The notes: a model not told the origin generated them from the sequence alone. A stretch of 64,000 nt of DNA from Planctomycetota bacterium (GCA_021413735.1 JAIOPV010000039.1:62001-126000), one strand, 5' to 3'; shown: positions 38,125 through 47,701, counted from the first letter of the stretch. Made by a program: numbers and translations.

Positions 38125-39291
38125 ATGTTCCGCTTCGTCGCCGTAGTGGTTGCCCTTTGCGCTCTAATCGCGCCCGCACCGGCCATTGCCTGCACATTCT
38201 GCGCTGGCGAACTCCGCTCGAAGCAAACTCTGCGAATGCACTTCGCCGCAGCGAAAGCCGTGCTGCACGGTCAGTTGAAGAACCCACGCTTCGATCCCAA
38301 AACCGATGACGGTTTCACCGATCTCCACATCACGACCGCCCTGAAAGATGACGCTGCTCGGGCAGGGCAGGGCGTCATCACGCTGCGGAGTTACCTCCCC
38401 GTGGTTGGTAACACGCCAACGGAATACCTCGTGTTCTGCGGCATCTCGAACGGCAAACTCGATCCGACATTCGGCGTACCCGCAACCGCAGCGATTGTCG
38501 AATACCTCAAGGTTGCATCGAAGCTCGACGACGCCGACGCACCTACGAAACTCGGCTACTTCTTCAAACAACTCGAATCTCCGGATGCCACCGTTGCCAC
38601 GGATGCGTTCTTCGAGTTGGCCCACGCCTCCGATGCCGACATCATCAAAGCGTCGAAGCAGTTCGACTCAGTGAAGCTCCGCAAGTTACTCGCCAGTCCA
38701 GAAACGCCAGCCGAACGCCTCGGCGTATTCGCGTTTCTGCTCGGCGTTTCCGGTGGCCCCGACGATGCTACGTTCCTGGCTGCTCTGCTGAAAGACAGCC
38801 CCGCGTCTGAACGCAACTCCGGTGCGTTCGGCGGACTGCTCGCAGGTTACATTCTGCTCGCGCCGAAAGACGGTTGGGCGCTTGCTGCTGGCGTTCTCGG
38901 TGACGCGAAACAATCGTACTCTGTGCGGCTTTCGACGATCGTGACGGTGCGGTTCTTCCAGGCGACTCGTGGTAACGACTGTAAGGCCGAAGTGCTGAAA
39001 TGCTGTGCGGCCCTGCTTCCGCACGGCGACCTCGCGGATCAGGCCATAGAGGACTTGCGGCGCTGGGGCTACTGGGAGCTCACAACTGAAGTACTGGCTC
39101 AGTATGCGAAGCCGACGCACGCCGCGCCAATCGTCCGGCGCTGCATCGTTCGCTATGCTCTCTGTTGTCCCGATGACACCGCGAAGGGGTTCATCGCCGC
39201 GTTGCGGCAATCCGACCCGAAGCTCGTGAAGCACGTCGAGGATGTGCTCGATCTCTTCGCACCCGCGAACCCGCTCAAGAAGAACCCGTGA
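38125..39291 (+). CDS. Secreted CxFC protein with helical repeats, copy 2
   Basis: 388 residues; signal peptide ending APAIA then CTFC. It aligns along most of its length with the preceding protein (for example GGLLAGYILLAPKDGWALAA and LRRWGYWELTTEVLAQYA), but residues have diverged widely, so the duplication is old. The early segment HFAAAKAVLHGQLKN suggests a surface or periplasmic role; no enzyme motif is visible. Its stop overlaps the start of pepA by four bases, so the two are cotranslated. Confidence 0.85.
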   Translation: MFRFVAVVVALCALIAPAPAIACTFCAGELRSKQTLRMHFAAAKAVLHGQLKNPRFDPKTDDGFTDLHITTALKDDAARAGQGVITLRSYLPVVGNTPTEYLVFCGISNGKLDPTFGVPATAAIVEYLKVASKLDDADAPTKLGYFFKQLESPDATVATDAFFELAHASDADIIKASKQFDSVKLRKLLASPETPAERLGVFAFLLGVSGGPDDATFLAALLKDSPASERNSGAFGGLLAGYILLAPKDGWALAAGVLGDAKQSYSVRLSTIVTVRFFQATRGNDCKAEVLKCCAALLPHGDLADQAIEDLRRWGYWELTTEVLAQYAKPTHAAPIVRRCIVRYALCCPDDTAKGFIAALRQSDPKLVKHVEDVLDLFAPANPLKKNP

Positions 39292-40748
39292 TTACCACAC
39301 CGAATACCGCCTTCGACATTTCTTCCGCGACCCCTGCGACCGTGGCAGCCGATTGGCTCGTGGTCGGCGTCTGGGCGAACGAATCTCTGTCTGGCGCCGC
39401 AGCGACCATCGACACAGCGACCGGCGGATTGCTCACGAAACTCCGCGAATCGGGCGATCTCACCGGAAAGCATCTCGAACTGATCCCCGTGCTGAACCCG
39501 ACCGGAATCGCCGCGAAGCGATTGCTGATCGTTGGGCTTGGCAAACCGGATGCAGCCACTCGCGCAACGGCGCACGATGCAGCGGCAGCGTCGGCTCGCC
39601 ACATCACGGGGAAGAAAGTCGGCACGATTGCGTTCGCGGTTCCGTCGCCGGAATTCACGCTGGCAGTAGGTGTCGGGCTTGCTCAGGGTTGCCAGGGGCC
39701 GGGCGTTCGCAAAACGACTCCGACTCGCTTCGCCCCCGAAAAATTGCTGCTCGTTGGTGGCGATGCGGCGGCCCTTCCACGTGTGCTGGCGGAATCGCAG
39801 GCGTTGTGGTTGGCTCGCGAATTGGTGAATGCGCCGCCGTGCGATCTCTACCCCGAGACGTTCGCGGTGGCTGCTGCGGAGAGCGGCCGCACACACGGAT
39901 TCGATGTTGAAATCTGGGATGAATCGCGACTCGCGGCTGAGCGAATGGGTTCGCTTCTCGGTGTCGCTCAGGGTTCCACACGTCCGGCACGCCTCGCTAT
40001 CCTGCGATACACCGGCAACCCAGGCGGACCAACCCTCGGCTTGGTGGGGAAGGGCGTGACCTTTGACAGCGGCGGCCTTTCGCTGAAGCCGACCGATGGC
40101 ATGGTTGACATGAAGTGCGACATGGCCGGAGCCGCCGCTGTGCTTGCCGGTACGCAAGCCATCGCCGCTCAGAAACTGAAGGTGAACGTGCTTGGCGTGC
40201 TGGCACTGGTCGAGAACATGCCATCCGGCACCGCAGTGAAACTTGGCGACGTGCTGACCGCTCGCAACGGCAAGACGATCGAGGTGCTGAACACCGACGC
40301 GGAAGGTCGCCTCATCCTCGCCGATGCCCTCTGCTACGCCTCGGAACAGACGGGTTTCCTCGTGGACTTCGCCACGCTGACGGGTGCGTGTCTGGTTGCA
40401 CTCGGCACAGAGACATCCGGGTTGATGACGAACAACGACGCCTGGGGGGAGCAGATTCAGACGGCGATTCGTACTGCTGGCGAGCGTGCGTGGAAACTGC
40501 CCATGGATGCGAGCTACGACGGCCTCATCAAGAGCAAGGTCGCGGACATGCGGAACACGGGCGGCGGTCGCTGGGGCGGTGCCATCGCGGGCGGCAAGTT
40601 CCTCGAACAGTTCGTTGGTAATGCGAAGTGGGTTCACATGGATATCGCTGGCCCCGCGTGGGCTGACGGCGACACCGCTGCCCTCGACGCCGGCGGCACG
40701 GGTTGCATGGTGCGAAGCATCGTCGAGATGGCTCGCGCTTTCTCGTGA
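39288..40748 (+). CDS. pepA: Leucyl aminopeptidase (M17)
   Basis: 486 residues, GTG start overlapping the previous stop (GTGA). The C-terminal catalytic domain has GKGVTFDSGGLSLKP, MKCDMAGAAAVL, NTDAEGRLILADAL (from Asn335) and GKFLEQFVGNAKWVHMDIAG, giving all zinc/manganese ligands. The N-terminal regulatory domain is typical but low in similarity. It releases N-terminal residues from peptides in the cytoplasm. Its coupling to a secreted CxFC protein is unexpected. Confidence 0.95.
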   Translation: MITTPNTAFDISSATPATVAADWLVVGVWANESLSGAAATIDTATGGLLTKLRESGDLTGKHLELIPVLNPTGIAAKRLLIVGLGKPDAATRATAHDAAAASARHITGKKVGTIAFAVPSPEFTLAVGVGLAQGCQGPGVRKTTPTRFAPEKLLLVGGDAAALPRVLAESQALWLARELVNAPPCDLYPETFAVAAAESGRTHGFDVEIWDESRLAAERMGSLLGVAQGSTRPARLAILRYTGNPGGPTLGLVGKGVTFDSGGLSLKPTDGMVDMKCDMAGAAAVLAGTQAIAAQKLKVNVLGVLALVENMPSGTAVKLGDVLTARNGKTIEVLNTDAEGRLILADALCYASEQTGFLVDFATLTGACLVALGTETSGLMTNNDAWGEQIQTAIRTAGERAWKLPMDASYDGLIKSKVADMRNTGGGRWGGAIAGGKFLEQFVGNAKWVHMDIAGPAWADGDTAALDAGGTGCMVRSIVEMARAFS

Positions 40749-40754
40749 GGCTAC

Positions 40755-40949
40755 TTACCAGTCCCGCTCGTCGATCCAGTCTTCGCCGTCGATGCCGCAC
40801 AGGTCGATCATGCGGCCGATCTGCTCGAAGATGTTCTCAGTGACTTCCGCACGACCGAGCCTACGGGTACGATAACCACATCCCTCCTCGGTCGTCGGAG
40901 ATGATGGTTTGTCGTCAACTCGATTGCTCTTCGTGCTGTCGCTCTGCAC
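40755..40949 (-). CDS. Possible small acidic protein
   Basis: 64 residues. The second half (VTENIFEQIGRMIDLCGIDG then EDWIDERDW) looks protein-like, but the first third is low-complexity and overlaps the start of the DUF1549 gene by 41 bases. A shorter start is possible. It may be a chance frame; kept because it would account for the gap after pepA. Confidence 0.25.
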   Translation of the reverse strand: MQSDSTKSNRVDDKPSSPTTEEGCGYRTRRLGRAEVTENIFEQIGRMIDLCGIDGEDWIDERDW

Positions 40950-43161
40950 TCAGACTGGCAGCTTTGCATTTGCCGCGGACCCCATGGATCACTTCGAGTC
41001 GAAGGTGCGCCCGGTACTCGTGAAGAGTTGCCAGAAGTGCCACGGCCCGGAGAAACAACGCGGCGGTCTGCGTCTCGACACCAAGGCCGCGTGGCAAGCC
41101 GGCGGCGACACTGGCCCCGCACTCGTGCCCGGAAAGCCAGACGAAAGCCTCATCATCAAGGCGATTCGCAACCCCGATCCGAAGTTGCGGATGCCACCCA
41201 ATGAGAAGCTCGCCGATCACGAAATCGCGGCGCTCGTGGAATGGGTGAAGGATGGTGCAGTTGATCCTCGCGTCGGCGTGGCGCAGATTGGCGGCATGTC
41301 CCTGGACGCCGCGAAACAGTGGTGGTCGTTCCAACCCGTGAAGCGGCCAGTCGTGCCGGAAGTTCGCAATTCACAGACGCAGCCCCGCAATCCCATCGAC
41401 AACTTCGTGCTGGCGAAACTGAGTGACAAGGGGTTGTCACTCACGCCCCCAGCCGACAAGCGAACGCTTCTGCGACGTGTCACCTACGACCTGACGGGCT
41501 TGCCGCCGTCGCCTGCGGATCTCGACGCTTTCCTCAACGACACATCCCCGGAAGCGTTCGCGAAAGTTGTCGATCGGTTGCTGGCGAGTCCGCAGTATGG
41601 CGAACGCTGGGGACGTCACTGGCTCGACCTCGTGCGCTACGCCGACACCGCCGGCGAGAACAGCGACCACCCGTTGCCGCACGCATGGCGATATCGAAAC
41701 TGGGTAATCGAAGCGTTCAATCGCGATCTGCCTTACGACCAGTTCCTTCGCGATCAGATTGCGGGCGACATTCTCTGGGCCAGGGCGGAAGGAGAACGGC
41801 GGAAGGATGAGAAGCCGCGAACCACGATTCTCGGCTTCGATGCTTCATTCATGCAGCCGCCTTCCAGCTTCGATCAGCGAGTTGCGACGGGTTATCTCGC
41901 CATCGCCCGGCGCTTCGGGCACGACACCGACAAGGACATGCACCTCACATTCGAGGACACGATCGACACCGTCGGCAAGACGCTCCTCGGGCTGTCGATT
42001 GGCTGTGCTCGGTGTCACGACCACAAGTACGACGCGATCACGGCGAAGGACTATTACGCTCTGTACGGCATCTTCGAGAGTACGAGGTTCGCGTTCCCAG
42101 GGTGCGAGGCGAAGCAGCAGCCACGCGACCTCGTGAAACTCCAACCGCTCCGCCCCGAACTGGCCTATGCGGTTGTTGAAGGCACGGCGAAGAACGCGAA
42201 GTTGCAGCTTCGCGGCGACCCCGAGAAGCCTGGGGCCGAGGTTCCGCGTCGCTGGCTTGAAGTGCTTGGCGGTCAAACGGTGCCCGCGAACAGTGGCAGT
42301 GGTCGGCTCGAACTCGCGGGCTGGCTCACGAGCAACGCGAACCCTCTCACCCCTCGCGTCATGGTCAACCGAATCTGGCAGCACCATTTCGGCAAGGGGC
42401 TCGTGCAGTCGCCGAACGACTTCGGCGCTCGCGGAATGGCTCCGACGCACCCTGAACTTCTCGATTGGCTCTCAGCGGAGTTCGTCGCCTCCGGGTGGCG
42501 GATCAGGCACTTTCACAAGCTGATCGTGCTGTCGGCTGCGTATCAGCAAGGCAGCGAATCGCGTGCAGAGGCTGTGAAGGTGGACGTGAACAACAACCTG
42601 TACTGGCGGTTCGATCGACGCCGACTAAGCGGCGAAGAAATCCGAGACAGCCTGCTCGCGGTGAGTGGACAACTCGACCGCACGCCGGGTCATGAGCATC
42701 CGTTCCCACCTGAAAAGAGCTGGGGTTTCACGCAGCACGCTCCGTTCAACACCGTGTACGAAACCGATCGCCGTAGCGTTTATGTGATCTCGATCCGCAA
42801 TCGTCGGCACCCGTTCCTTGGGCTATTTGACGGGGCAGACCCGAACGCCACGACGCCGCAACGTCAGGTCACGACGGTTCCGACGCAGGCGCTCTACTTC
42901 CTGAACGATCCGTTCTTCCACAAGCAAGCCGAGAAGTTGTCGGCGAGCGTTTTTGCGAAGCCCGAAGCGACGCGGCTCGATGAGTTGTTCCGCATCACGT
43001 TGTTGCGGCCACCAACCGCGAAGGACCGCACGACCGCCGACGCTTTCCTCACAAGCTATGCGGCACAGTTGAGCGAACCCGTCGCCGACCGACCAAAGAT
43101 TGCGTGGGCAGCGCTAACCCGCGTGCTGCTCGCGAGCAACGAATTCCTCTACTTGGATTGA
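40909..43161 (+). CDS. Secreted PSCyt1 - DUF1549 - DUF1553 protein
   Basis: 750 residues starting at TTG (GGAG eight bases upstream); the nearest in-frame ATG would remove the signal peptide (LLFVLSLCTQTGSFAFA). PSCyt1 heme site CQKCH at residues 41-45 with GGLRLDTKAAW, then DUF1549 with CARCH at 366-370, then DUF1553 with VNRIWQHHFGKGLVQSPNDF. It is shorter than the relative at 10976 because it lacks LamG. A DUF1501 gene follows after five bases. Codons near 171-179 (LSDKGLSLT) are made of a 24-bp palindromic repeat. Confidence 0.9.
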   Translation: MSSTRLLFVLSLCTQTGSFAFAADPMDHFESKVRPVLVKSCQKCHGPEKQRGGLRLDTKAAWQAGGDTGPALVPGKPDESLIIKAIRNPDPKLRMPPNEKLADHEIAALVEWVKDGAVDPRVGVAQIGGMSLDAAKQWWSFQPVKRPVVPEVRNSQTQPRNPIDNFVLAKLSDKGLSLTPPADKRTLLRRVTYDLTGLPPSPADLDAFLNDTSPEAFAKVVDRLLASPQYGERWGRHWLDLVRYADTAGENSDHPLPHAWRYRNWVIEAFNRDLPYDQFLRDQIAGDILWARAEGERRKDEKPRTTILGFDASFMQPPSSFDQRVATGYLAIARRFGHDTDKDMHLTFEDTIDTVGKTLLGLSIGCARCHDHKYDAITAKDYYALYGIFESTRFAFPGCEAKQQPRDLVKLQPLRPELAYAVVEGTAKNAKLQLRGDPEKPGAEVPRRWLEVLGGQTVPANSGSGRLELAGWLTSNANPLTPRVMVNRIWQHHFGKGLVQSPNDFGARGMAPTHPELLDWLSAEFVASGWRIRHFHKLIVLSAAYQQGSESRAEAVKVDVNNNLYWRFDRRRLSGEEIRDSLLAVSGQLDRTPGHEHPFPPEKSWGFTQHAPFNTVYETDRRSVYVISIRNRRHPFLGLFDGADPNATTPQRQVTTVPTQALYFLNDPFFHKQAEKLSASVFAKPEATRLDELFRITLLRPPTAKDRTTADAFLTSYAAQLSEPVADRPKIAWAALTRVLLASNEFLYLD
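41420..41443. repeat. 24-bp palindromic repeat inside a coding sequence, family member 2
   Basis: Halves TGAGTGACAAG and TTGTCACTCA flank a GGG centre. It equals the palindrome at 24992 at 22 of 24 positions and keeps the DUF1549 gene's frame open. Confidence 0.7.
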
Positions 43162-43166
43162 TCCCG

Positions 43167-44567
43167 ATGCGCAATCCGTTGAATCTCTCGCGTCGCGGCT
43201 TCGTGCAGTCTGCCGTCGCCGGGTCGATGCTCATGCCAGGAATTCTCTCCGAACTCCTCGCCGCTGATAGCGCCGATCCACTTGCGCCGCGTGCCTCGCA
43301 CTTCCCAGGCAAGGCGAAGGCCGTCATCTTTCTGTTCATGAGCGGTGGCGTGTCGCACGTCGATTCGTTCGACCCGAAACCGAAACTCACCACCGACCAC
43401 GGCAAGCAAGTCACGTTCGACCACCCCGAAACGAAGAACCGACCCGGCTACGAGAAGTTGTTCCTGAAGAAGCCCAACTGGAAGTTCGCTCCACGCGGCA
43501 AGAGCGGCACCGAGATCAGCGATCTGTTCCCGAAACTCGCTGAACAAGCCGACGAGATAGCACTTATTCGCTCGATGCACACGAGCCACTCAAACCACTA
43601 CAACGCCACGCTCGGGATGCACACGGGATCGTTCACGGTTGCGCGGCCGAGCATCGGTTCGTGGATGAGCTACGGCCTCGGTACCGAGAACAGGAACCTG
43701 CCATCGTTCCTGGTGCTGTCGCCGCAGATGCCATACGCAGGCACGCAAGTCTGGGCGTCCGACTTCTTGCCAGGGGCGCATCAGGGAACGCGAGTCGTGC
43801 CCGGTGCCGAGCCTGTCGCCAATCTGAAACGCCGCGTGCCCACCGAGAAACGGCAGGAACTTGAGCTTAACGCACTGAAGGCTTTTAATGAGGGCCACCT
43901 CGCCACGCGAACCGATGAGTCGCAACTCGCGGCACGAATCAAGTCGTTCGAGACGGCTGCCGGGATGCAATCCGAGATGCCGGCAGCGCTCGATCTGTCG
44001 AAGGAATCCGACGACACGCTTGGGCTGTACGGCTTGAAGCGTGGGCAGGCAGACGGTTTTGGCTGGCAGTGTCTTGTTGCACGGCGACTTGTCGAGCGCG
44101 GCGTTCGCTTCGTGGAGTTGATTCACACGGGGTCGAGCAACAACTGGGATTCGCACGGCAACATGGCCGATCACGGGCGGCTCGCGAAGGAAGTGGATCA
44201 ACCAATCGCGGGGCTGCTTCAAGACCTCAAACGGCAGAAGTTGTTCGACGATGTGCTGGTCGTGTGGACGACGGAATTCGGTCGCACGCCGTTCAACAAC
44301 ACCGCCGACAATCCGGGGCGTGAGCATCACAACTGGGCGTTCAGTTCGTGGCTCGCGGGGGCTGGCGTGAAGCGCGGCATCGTTCACGGTTCCACCGACG
44401 AACACGGCATGAAGCCTGTTGAGAAGCCAGTGCATGTCCACGATTTCCACGCGACGATCCTGCATCTCATGGGCTTGAATCACGAGAAGTTGACGTATCG
44501 CCACGCCGGCCGCGACTATCGCCTGACGGATGTTGAGGGCGTGTTGGTGAAGGAAGTGCTGTCGTGA
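43167..44567 (+). CDS. DUF1501 family exported protein (second)
   Basis: 466 residues beginning MRNPLNLSRRGFVQSAVAGS, a twin-arginine-type signal. DUF1501 marks: FLFMSGGVSHVDSFDPKPKL, SMHTSHSNHYNATLGMHTGS, WTTEFGRTPF and GREHHNWAFSSWLAGAGV. It starts five bases after the DUF1549/DUF1553 stop and must be cotranscribed. It contains the fuller alkaline-phosphatase-like core than the 421-residue copy at 14788. Reaction unknown. Confidence 0.93.
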   Translation: MRNPLNLSRRGFVQSAVAGSMLMPGILSELLAADSADPLAPRASHFPGKAKAVIFLFMSGGVSHVDSFDPKPKLTTDHGKQVTFDHPETKNRPGYEKLFLKKPNWKFAPRGKSGTEISDLFPKLAEQADEIALIRSMHTSHSNHYNATLGMHTGSFTVARPSIGSWMSYGLGTENRNLPSFLVLSPQMPYAGTQVWASDFLPGAHQGTRVVPGAEPVANLKRRVPTEKRQELELNALKAFNEGHLATRTDESQLAARIKSFETAAGMQSEMPAALDLSKESDDTLGLYGLKRGQADGFGWQCLVARRLVERGVRFVELIHTGSSNNWDSHGNMADHGRLAKEVDQPIAGLLQDLKRQKLFDDVLVVWTTEFGRTPFNNTADNPGREHHNWAFSSWLAGAGVKRGIVHGSTDEHGMKPVEKPVHVHDFHATILHLMGLNHEKLTYRHAGRDYRLTDVEGVLVKEVLS

Positions 44568-44588
44568 AGCCGTGCAATGGGTTTGCCC

Positions 44589-44712
44589 TCTCCCCTTGCG
44601 GGAGAGGGTGGCCGCGCTTCGCGGCCGGGTGAGGGGTAAAAGTGACACAGATGTTAAGGCCGTACCCCTCACCCGCTCGCAAAGCCTCGCTGCCCTCTCC
44701 CGCAAGGGGAGA
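44589..44712. repeat. Inverted repeat with 50-bp arms
   Basis: Arms 44589-44638 and 44663-44712. The outer 20 bases (TCTCCCCTTGCGGGAGAGGG) and inner 13 match perfectly; the 17 bases between differ. Each outer segment is itself near-palindromic (CTCCCCTTGCGGGAG). The loop is 24 bases. No gene lies inside. Confidence 0.8.
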
Positions 44713-44822
44713 TGGCGAAGAAACAGTTCTCATTTCCTTCTCCCGTGACTTCCGACACGACATCGGGTTTAATGAGCGCAGTGATTCTCTCGCCACCTTC
44801 CCTTTCCTGCGGAGCCATTCCG

Positions 44823-45857
44823 ATGACGCCTGCCGACAAGTCCACATCGTGCCCCGATTGCATCAACCCACCCACGCTCGCTCGCCGCGACTTCATCCGC
44901 GTCGTCGGCACTTCAGCCACGGTTCTCGCAGTCGGCGGGTTGACCCCACTGCAAAAAGCTCGGGCTGCTCGCGCCGAGAAGAAGGCTGAAGCCGAAGCTC
45001 TCGTATTTGAGCTGTTCAAGACGATGGACGGCGAACAGAAGAAGAAGCTCGTTCTTCCGTGGGATGCAGGCGCGAAAGGTGGCGTTCCCGCTCGTCTCAT
45101 GACGCACAACGGCCCTGCGAACAAGGACTCGGTCATCGGCCTCGGCTACGACAAGAAGCAGGTCGAACTCCTCGACAAAATTTTCCACTCGATCTGTAAC
45201 GGCGAAGAAGGCTACAAGCGACTGAGCCGCAACAACAAGTTCGACAATAGCGGTTCGTTCGAGAGCTCTGGGGCGCTGCTCTACGGCGAACCGGTCGAAG
45301 GCAAGAAGTTCTCGCTCGTGTTCTCGTCGCACCACCTGACGGTTCGCTGCGATGGCAACTCGGAAGAAGGCACGGCGTTCGGCGGTCCGTTGTACTACGG
45401 CCACAGCCCGAAGGGGTTCGCCACCACGAACGTCTTCAACTATCAGGCGAAGGCTGTCGGTGCGGTGTTCGAGTCACTGACCGAAGACCAGAAGAAGACA
45501 ACGTTGCTCGATAACCGCAAGTGGGCCGATGGCGTCGCGTCGGTGAAACTGCCGCCGAAGGACGTGAAGGCTGCCGGGCTGAAGTTCGCCGACATGACGA
45601 AGGAGCAGAAGGAACTGACCGAGAAGGCGATGAAGGAACTCGTGTCGCCGTACCGTAAGGAAGACGGCGACGAAGTGATGGAGATCATCAAGGCGAACGG
45701 CGGCATGGAGAAGATCAGCCTCGCGTTCTACAAGGACGAACACACGGATAAGGAAGGCTGGAGCTTCTGGCGACTGGAAGGACCGGGCTTCGTGTGGAGT
45801 TTCCGAGCCCTGGAACATATCCACACGTTCGTGAACATCAGCTCGAAGCTGGCGTGA
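44823..45857 (+). CDS. DUF3500 family exported protein
   Basis: 344 residues. A twin-arginine-type segment (ARRDFIRVVGTSATVLAVGG) follows a short Cys-containing leader (CPDC). The body matches DUF3500: LVLPWDAGAKGGVPARLMTH, FSSHHLTVRCDGNS, FGGPLYYGHSP and GFVWSFRALEHIHTF. The family is exported and of unknown function. ATG at 44823; the frame upstream crosses the inverted repeat and is not used. Confidence 0.88.
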   Translation: MTPADKSTSCPDCINPPTLARRDFIRVVGTSATVLAVGGLTPLQKARAARAEKKAEAEALVFELFKTMDGEQKKKLVLPWDAGAKGGVPARLMTHNGPANKDSVIGLGYDKKQVELLDKIFHSICNGEEGYKRLSRNNKFDNSGSFESSGALLYGEPVEGKKFSLVFSSHHLTVRCDGNSEEGTAFGGPLYYGHSPKGFATTNVFNYQAKAVGAVFESLTEDQKKTTLLDNRKWADGVASVKLPPKDVKAAGLKFADMTKEQKELTEKAMKELVSPYRKEDGDEVMEIIKANGGMEKISLAFYKDEHTDKEGWSFWRLEGPGFVWSFRALEHIHTFVNISSKLA

Positions 45858-45874
45858 TTGTTTGCAGCAAGGCG

Positions 45875-45951
45875 AGCCACGGGGTTTATCCCCGTGGTTG
45901 TTTGGTTTCGCGATGCAAGACAAGACCACGGGGATCAACCCCGTGGCTCAC
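45875..45951. repeat. Inverted repeat with 25-bp self-palindromic arms
   Basis: Arms 45875-45899 and 45927-45951 pair at 24 of 25 bases. Each arm contains CCACGGGG...CCCCGTGG, so it can fold by itself or with its partner. It lies between converging genes and may end transcription both ways, although no U-tract is present. Confidence 0.75.
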
Positions 45952-45963
45952 AGAAGCATAATT

Positions 45964-46875
45964 TCAATAATCCCCGTTAATCACTTCACCACCGGCTCGC
46001 GTGCCAAGCGCTTCCCATATCGTCGGTTTAATCGTGTTCTGAATTGCTCGCACCGACCCATCGCATAACAGGAAGTTCACCCCCTGCGAGTGGTTACTGT
46101 TCGTGTCCTCGACGTGATCCATCGGGTTGTTCGGGACACGCCCGTCCGCAGCCTTGCCGGTGTTCGTGAGGCACAGCGTCGGCGGGCCTTCAATGTCGTA
46201 ACTCGGATTCGTGGGCGGATTCACGGAGTTCGTCACGGCTCCCACCCACGTCGTTTGCGGCGACTTCTTGAAGGTTCGCTCGCCCACCATCAGCGTGTTG
46301 CTCGTGCCGTCGGTGATGGCTCCGATGCGAACGCGACTGTTGCGATACAGCACGCCGTTGCCGCTATCAGGGAAGCCTGTCACCTCAAACGTTCCACCAA
46401 CCCCGACATAATTCGCGAAGCCAACTTCGCAGAGTGCGGTTCCGGCGCTGTTGGCGACCGTGAATTTCAAGGTAGTCGGGCTGTCTGAAGGGCAGAGGAA
46501 CACCGGCAGTGATCGAACGCGAGCCGCGGCATTTGCCGAGTTCGTGATGTCGAGGCTGAACGTGATCGTGTTCGCGACGTTGGCCTGTTCAAGTTCGGGC
46601 AGAAGTTGAGAAGCCCATCCCCAACCAGGGCCGGTGCCTTTTGCGTTGACCGACGGCGCACCCGAAGTGAAACCATCTGGAAAGGTTTCCTGGCGGCCGT
46701 GGAAATTGTGCATCGCCAACCCGATTTGCTTCAGATTGTTCTGGCACTTCAAGCGAGATGCGGTTTCACGCACCTTCTGCACGGCGGGGAGCAGCAAGCC
46801 GATCAAGACAGCGATGATCGCGATGACCACCAGCAATTCGATGAGCGTGAATGCGCGACGGCGGGGAGTAAACAT
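45964..46875 (-). CDS. DUF1559 type II pseudopilin-like protein
   Basis: 303 residues. It opens with the prepilin motif RRRAFTLIELLVVIAIIAVL and a long hydrophobic helix, then LKCQNNLKQIGLAMHNFHG. The DUF1559 C-terminal mark HSQGVNFLLCDGSVRAI is present. These proteins are numerous in planctomycetes and are thought to be assembled or displayed after prepilin peptidase cleavage. ATG at 46875 has GAGG upstream; an in-frame ATG at 46887 is possible. Confidence 0.92.
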   Translation of the reverse strand: MFTPRRRAFTLIELLVVIAIIAVLIGLLLPAVQKVRETASRLKCQNNLKQIGLAMHNFHGRQETFPDGFTSGAPSVNAKGTGPGWGWASQLLPELEQANVANTITFSLDITNSANAAARVRSLPVFLCPSDSPTTLKFTVANSAGTALCEVGFANYVGVGGTFEVTGFPDSGNGVLYRNSRVRIGAITDGTSNTLMVGERTFKKSPQTTWVGAVTNSVNPPTNPSYDIEGPPTLCLTNTGKAADGRVPNNPMDHVEDTNSNHSQGVNFLLCDGSVRAIQNTIKPTIWEALGTRAGGEVINGDY

Positions 46876-46966
46876 GGTGATCCTCATGCGGGGTTGATTT
46901 GCCGCGTGAGAATCAGCATATACCTGGTATTACGATGTGCAACTGGAATCTACAAAGTTTTCTCTA

Positions 46967-47701
46967 TCACTTCTTGGGTGGTCCGAGGAGCGTGTCTGCT
47001 TGCTTTGGCATCTTCTGCACGTAGTTCGCGATGCCGCCGAAGAAATCCAGCAGTTGCTCGGCTGCATCCTCGGCGATTTTCGGAGCGGCAGGCCCGATTG
47101 CTCGCAGTGCCACGTTCGCGGCTCGGCTATCGCTCCGCAGATACGCCTGTGCCATTGGGGTGAACAAGGCAACGCCGTCTTTTTCCACCTTCTGCGGATG
47201 CGAGACGACAATCACGCCCTGCACCGGAATGGAAGGCGCAGCTTTGCCCGCCTTCACTTTGCCAGTCGCGTACCACACCCGGCCATCGGGGAACGTGCCG
47301 ACGGTCTGCCACACGATCTCGCTGCCGTGTTCATCGACCCAGGCGAACCTGCCGTTGCCGAGATCGTTAATCGTGATGCTCGGCACCTTCAACCGTTGCC
47401 AGGCAAGAGCAACGCGATCCGGGTGATCGAACAACCACTGGTACACCGCAACGGTGCAAACGACTTCCTCGCCCATCGCTTTCGTGGTGATGGTGGGTTG
47501 CCGCACGACTTTCATCACCGCGTCCAGAAATTCTGGGCGCACGATCTCTTCGAGAGCCACCTTGGTTGTGGCGGCTGATGTGGTCTGTGTTGCAGTGGGC
47601 ATGGGCGCAGTTGCGGGAGAGTCGGGTGGAGCTGCGGTAGCAGTCGTCACGCCGATCGCACTGGCCAATAACGCGCTCAACACCCGGTTTACCGGCTGCA
47701 T
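46967..47701 (-). CDS. Secreted hypothetical protein
   Basis: 244 residues with a signal peptide (VLSALLASAIGVTTATA) and an Ala/Thr/Pro-rich linker to about residue 46. The core (EEIVRPEFLDAVMKVVRQPT, VAVYQWLFDHPDRVALAWQRL, FAWVDEHGSEIVWQTVGTF) looks like a compact globular domain. It is not a recognised family; I have the impression of a conserved planctomycete protein. A pseudopilin gene follows downstream on the same strand. Confidence 0.72.
   Translation of the reverse strand: MQPVNRVLSALLASAIGVTTATAAPPDSPATAPMPTATQTTSAATTKVALEEIVRPEFLDAVMKVVRQPTITTKAMGEEVVCTVAVYQWLFDHPDRVALAWQRLKVPSITINDLGNGRFAWVDEHGSEIVWQTVGTFPDGRVWYATGKVKAGKAAPSIPVQGVIVVSHPQKVEKDGVALFTPMAQAYLRSDSRAANVALRAIGPAAPKIAEDAAEQLLDFFGGIANYVQKMPKQADTLLGPPKK

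Noticed and set aside
39153-40637. 494-codon minus-strand open frame
   Set aside because: Antisense shadow of pepA; the protein is Arg/His-rich and has no recognisable domain.
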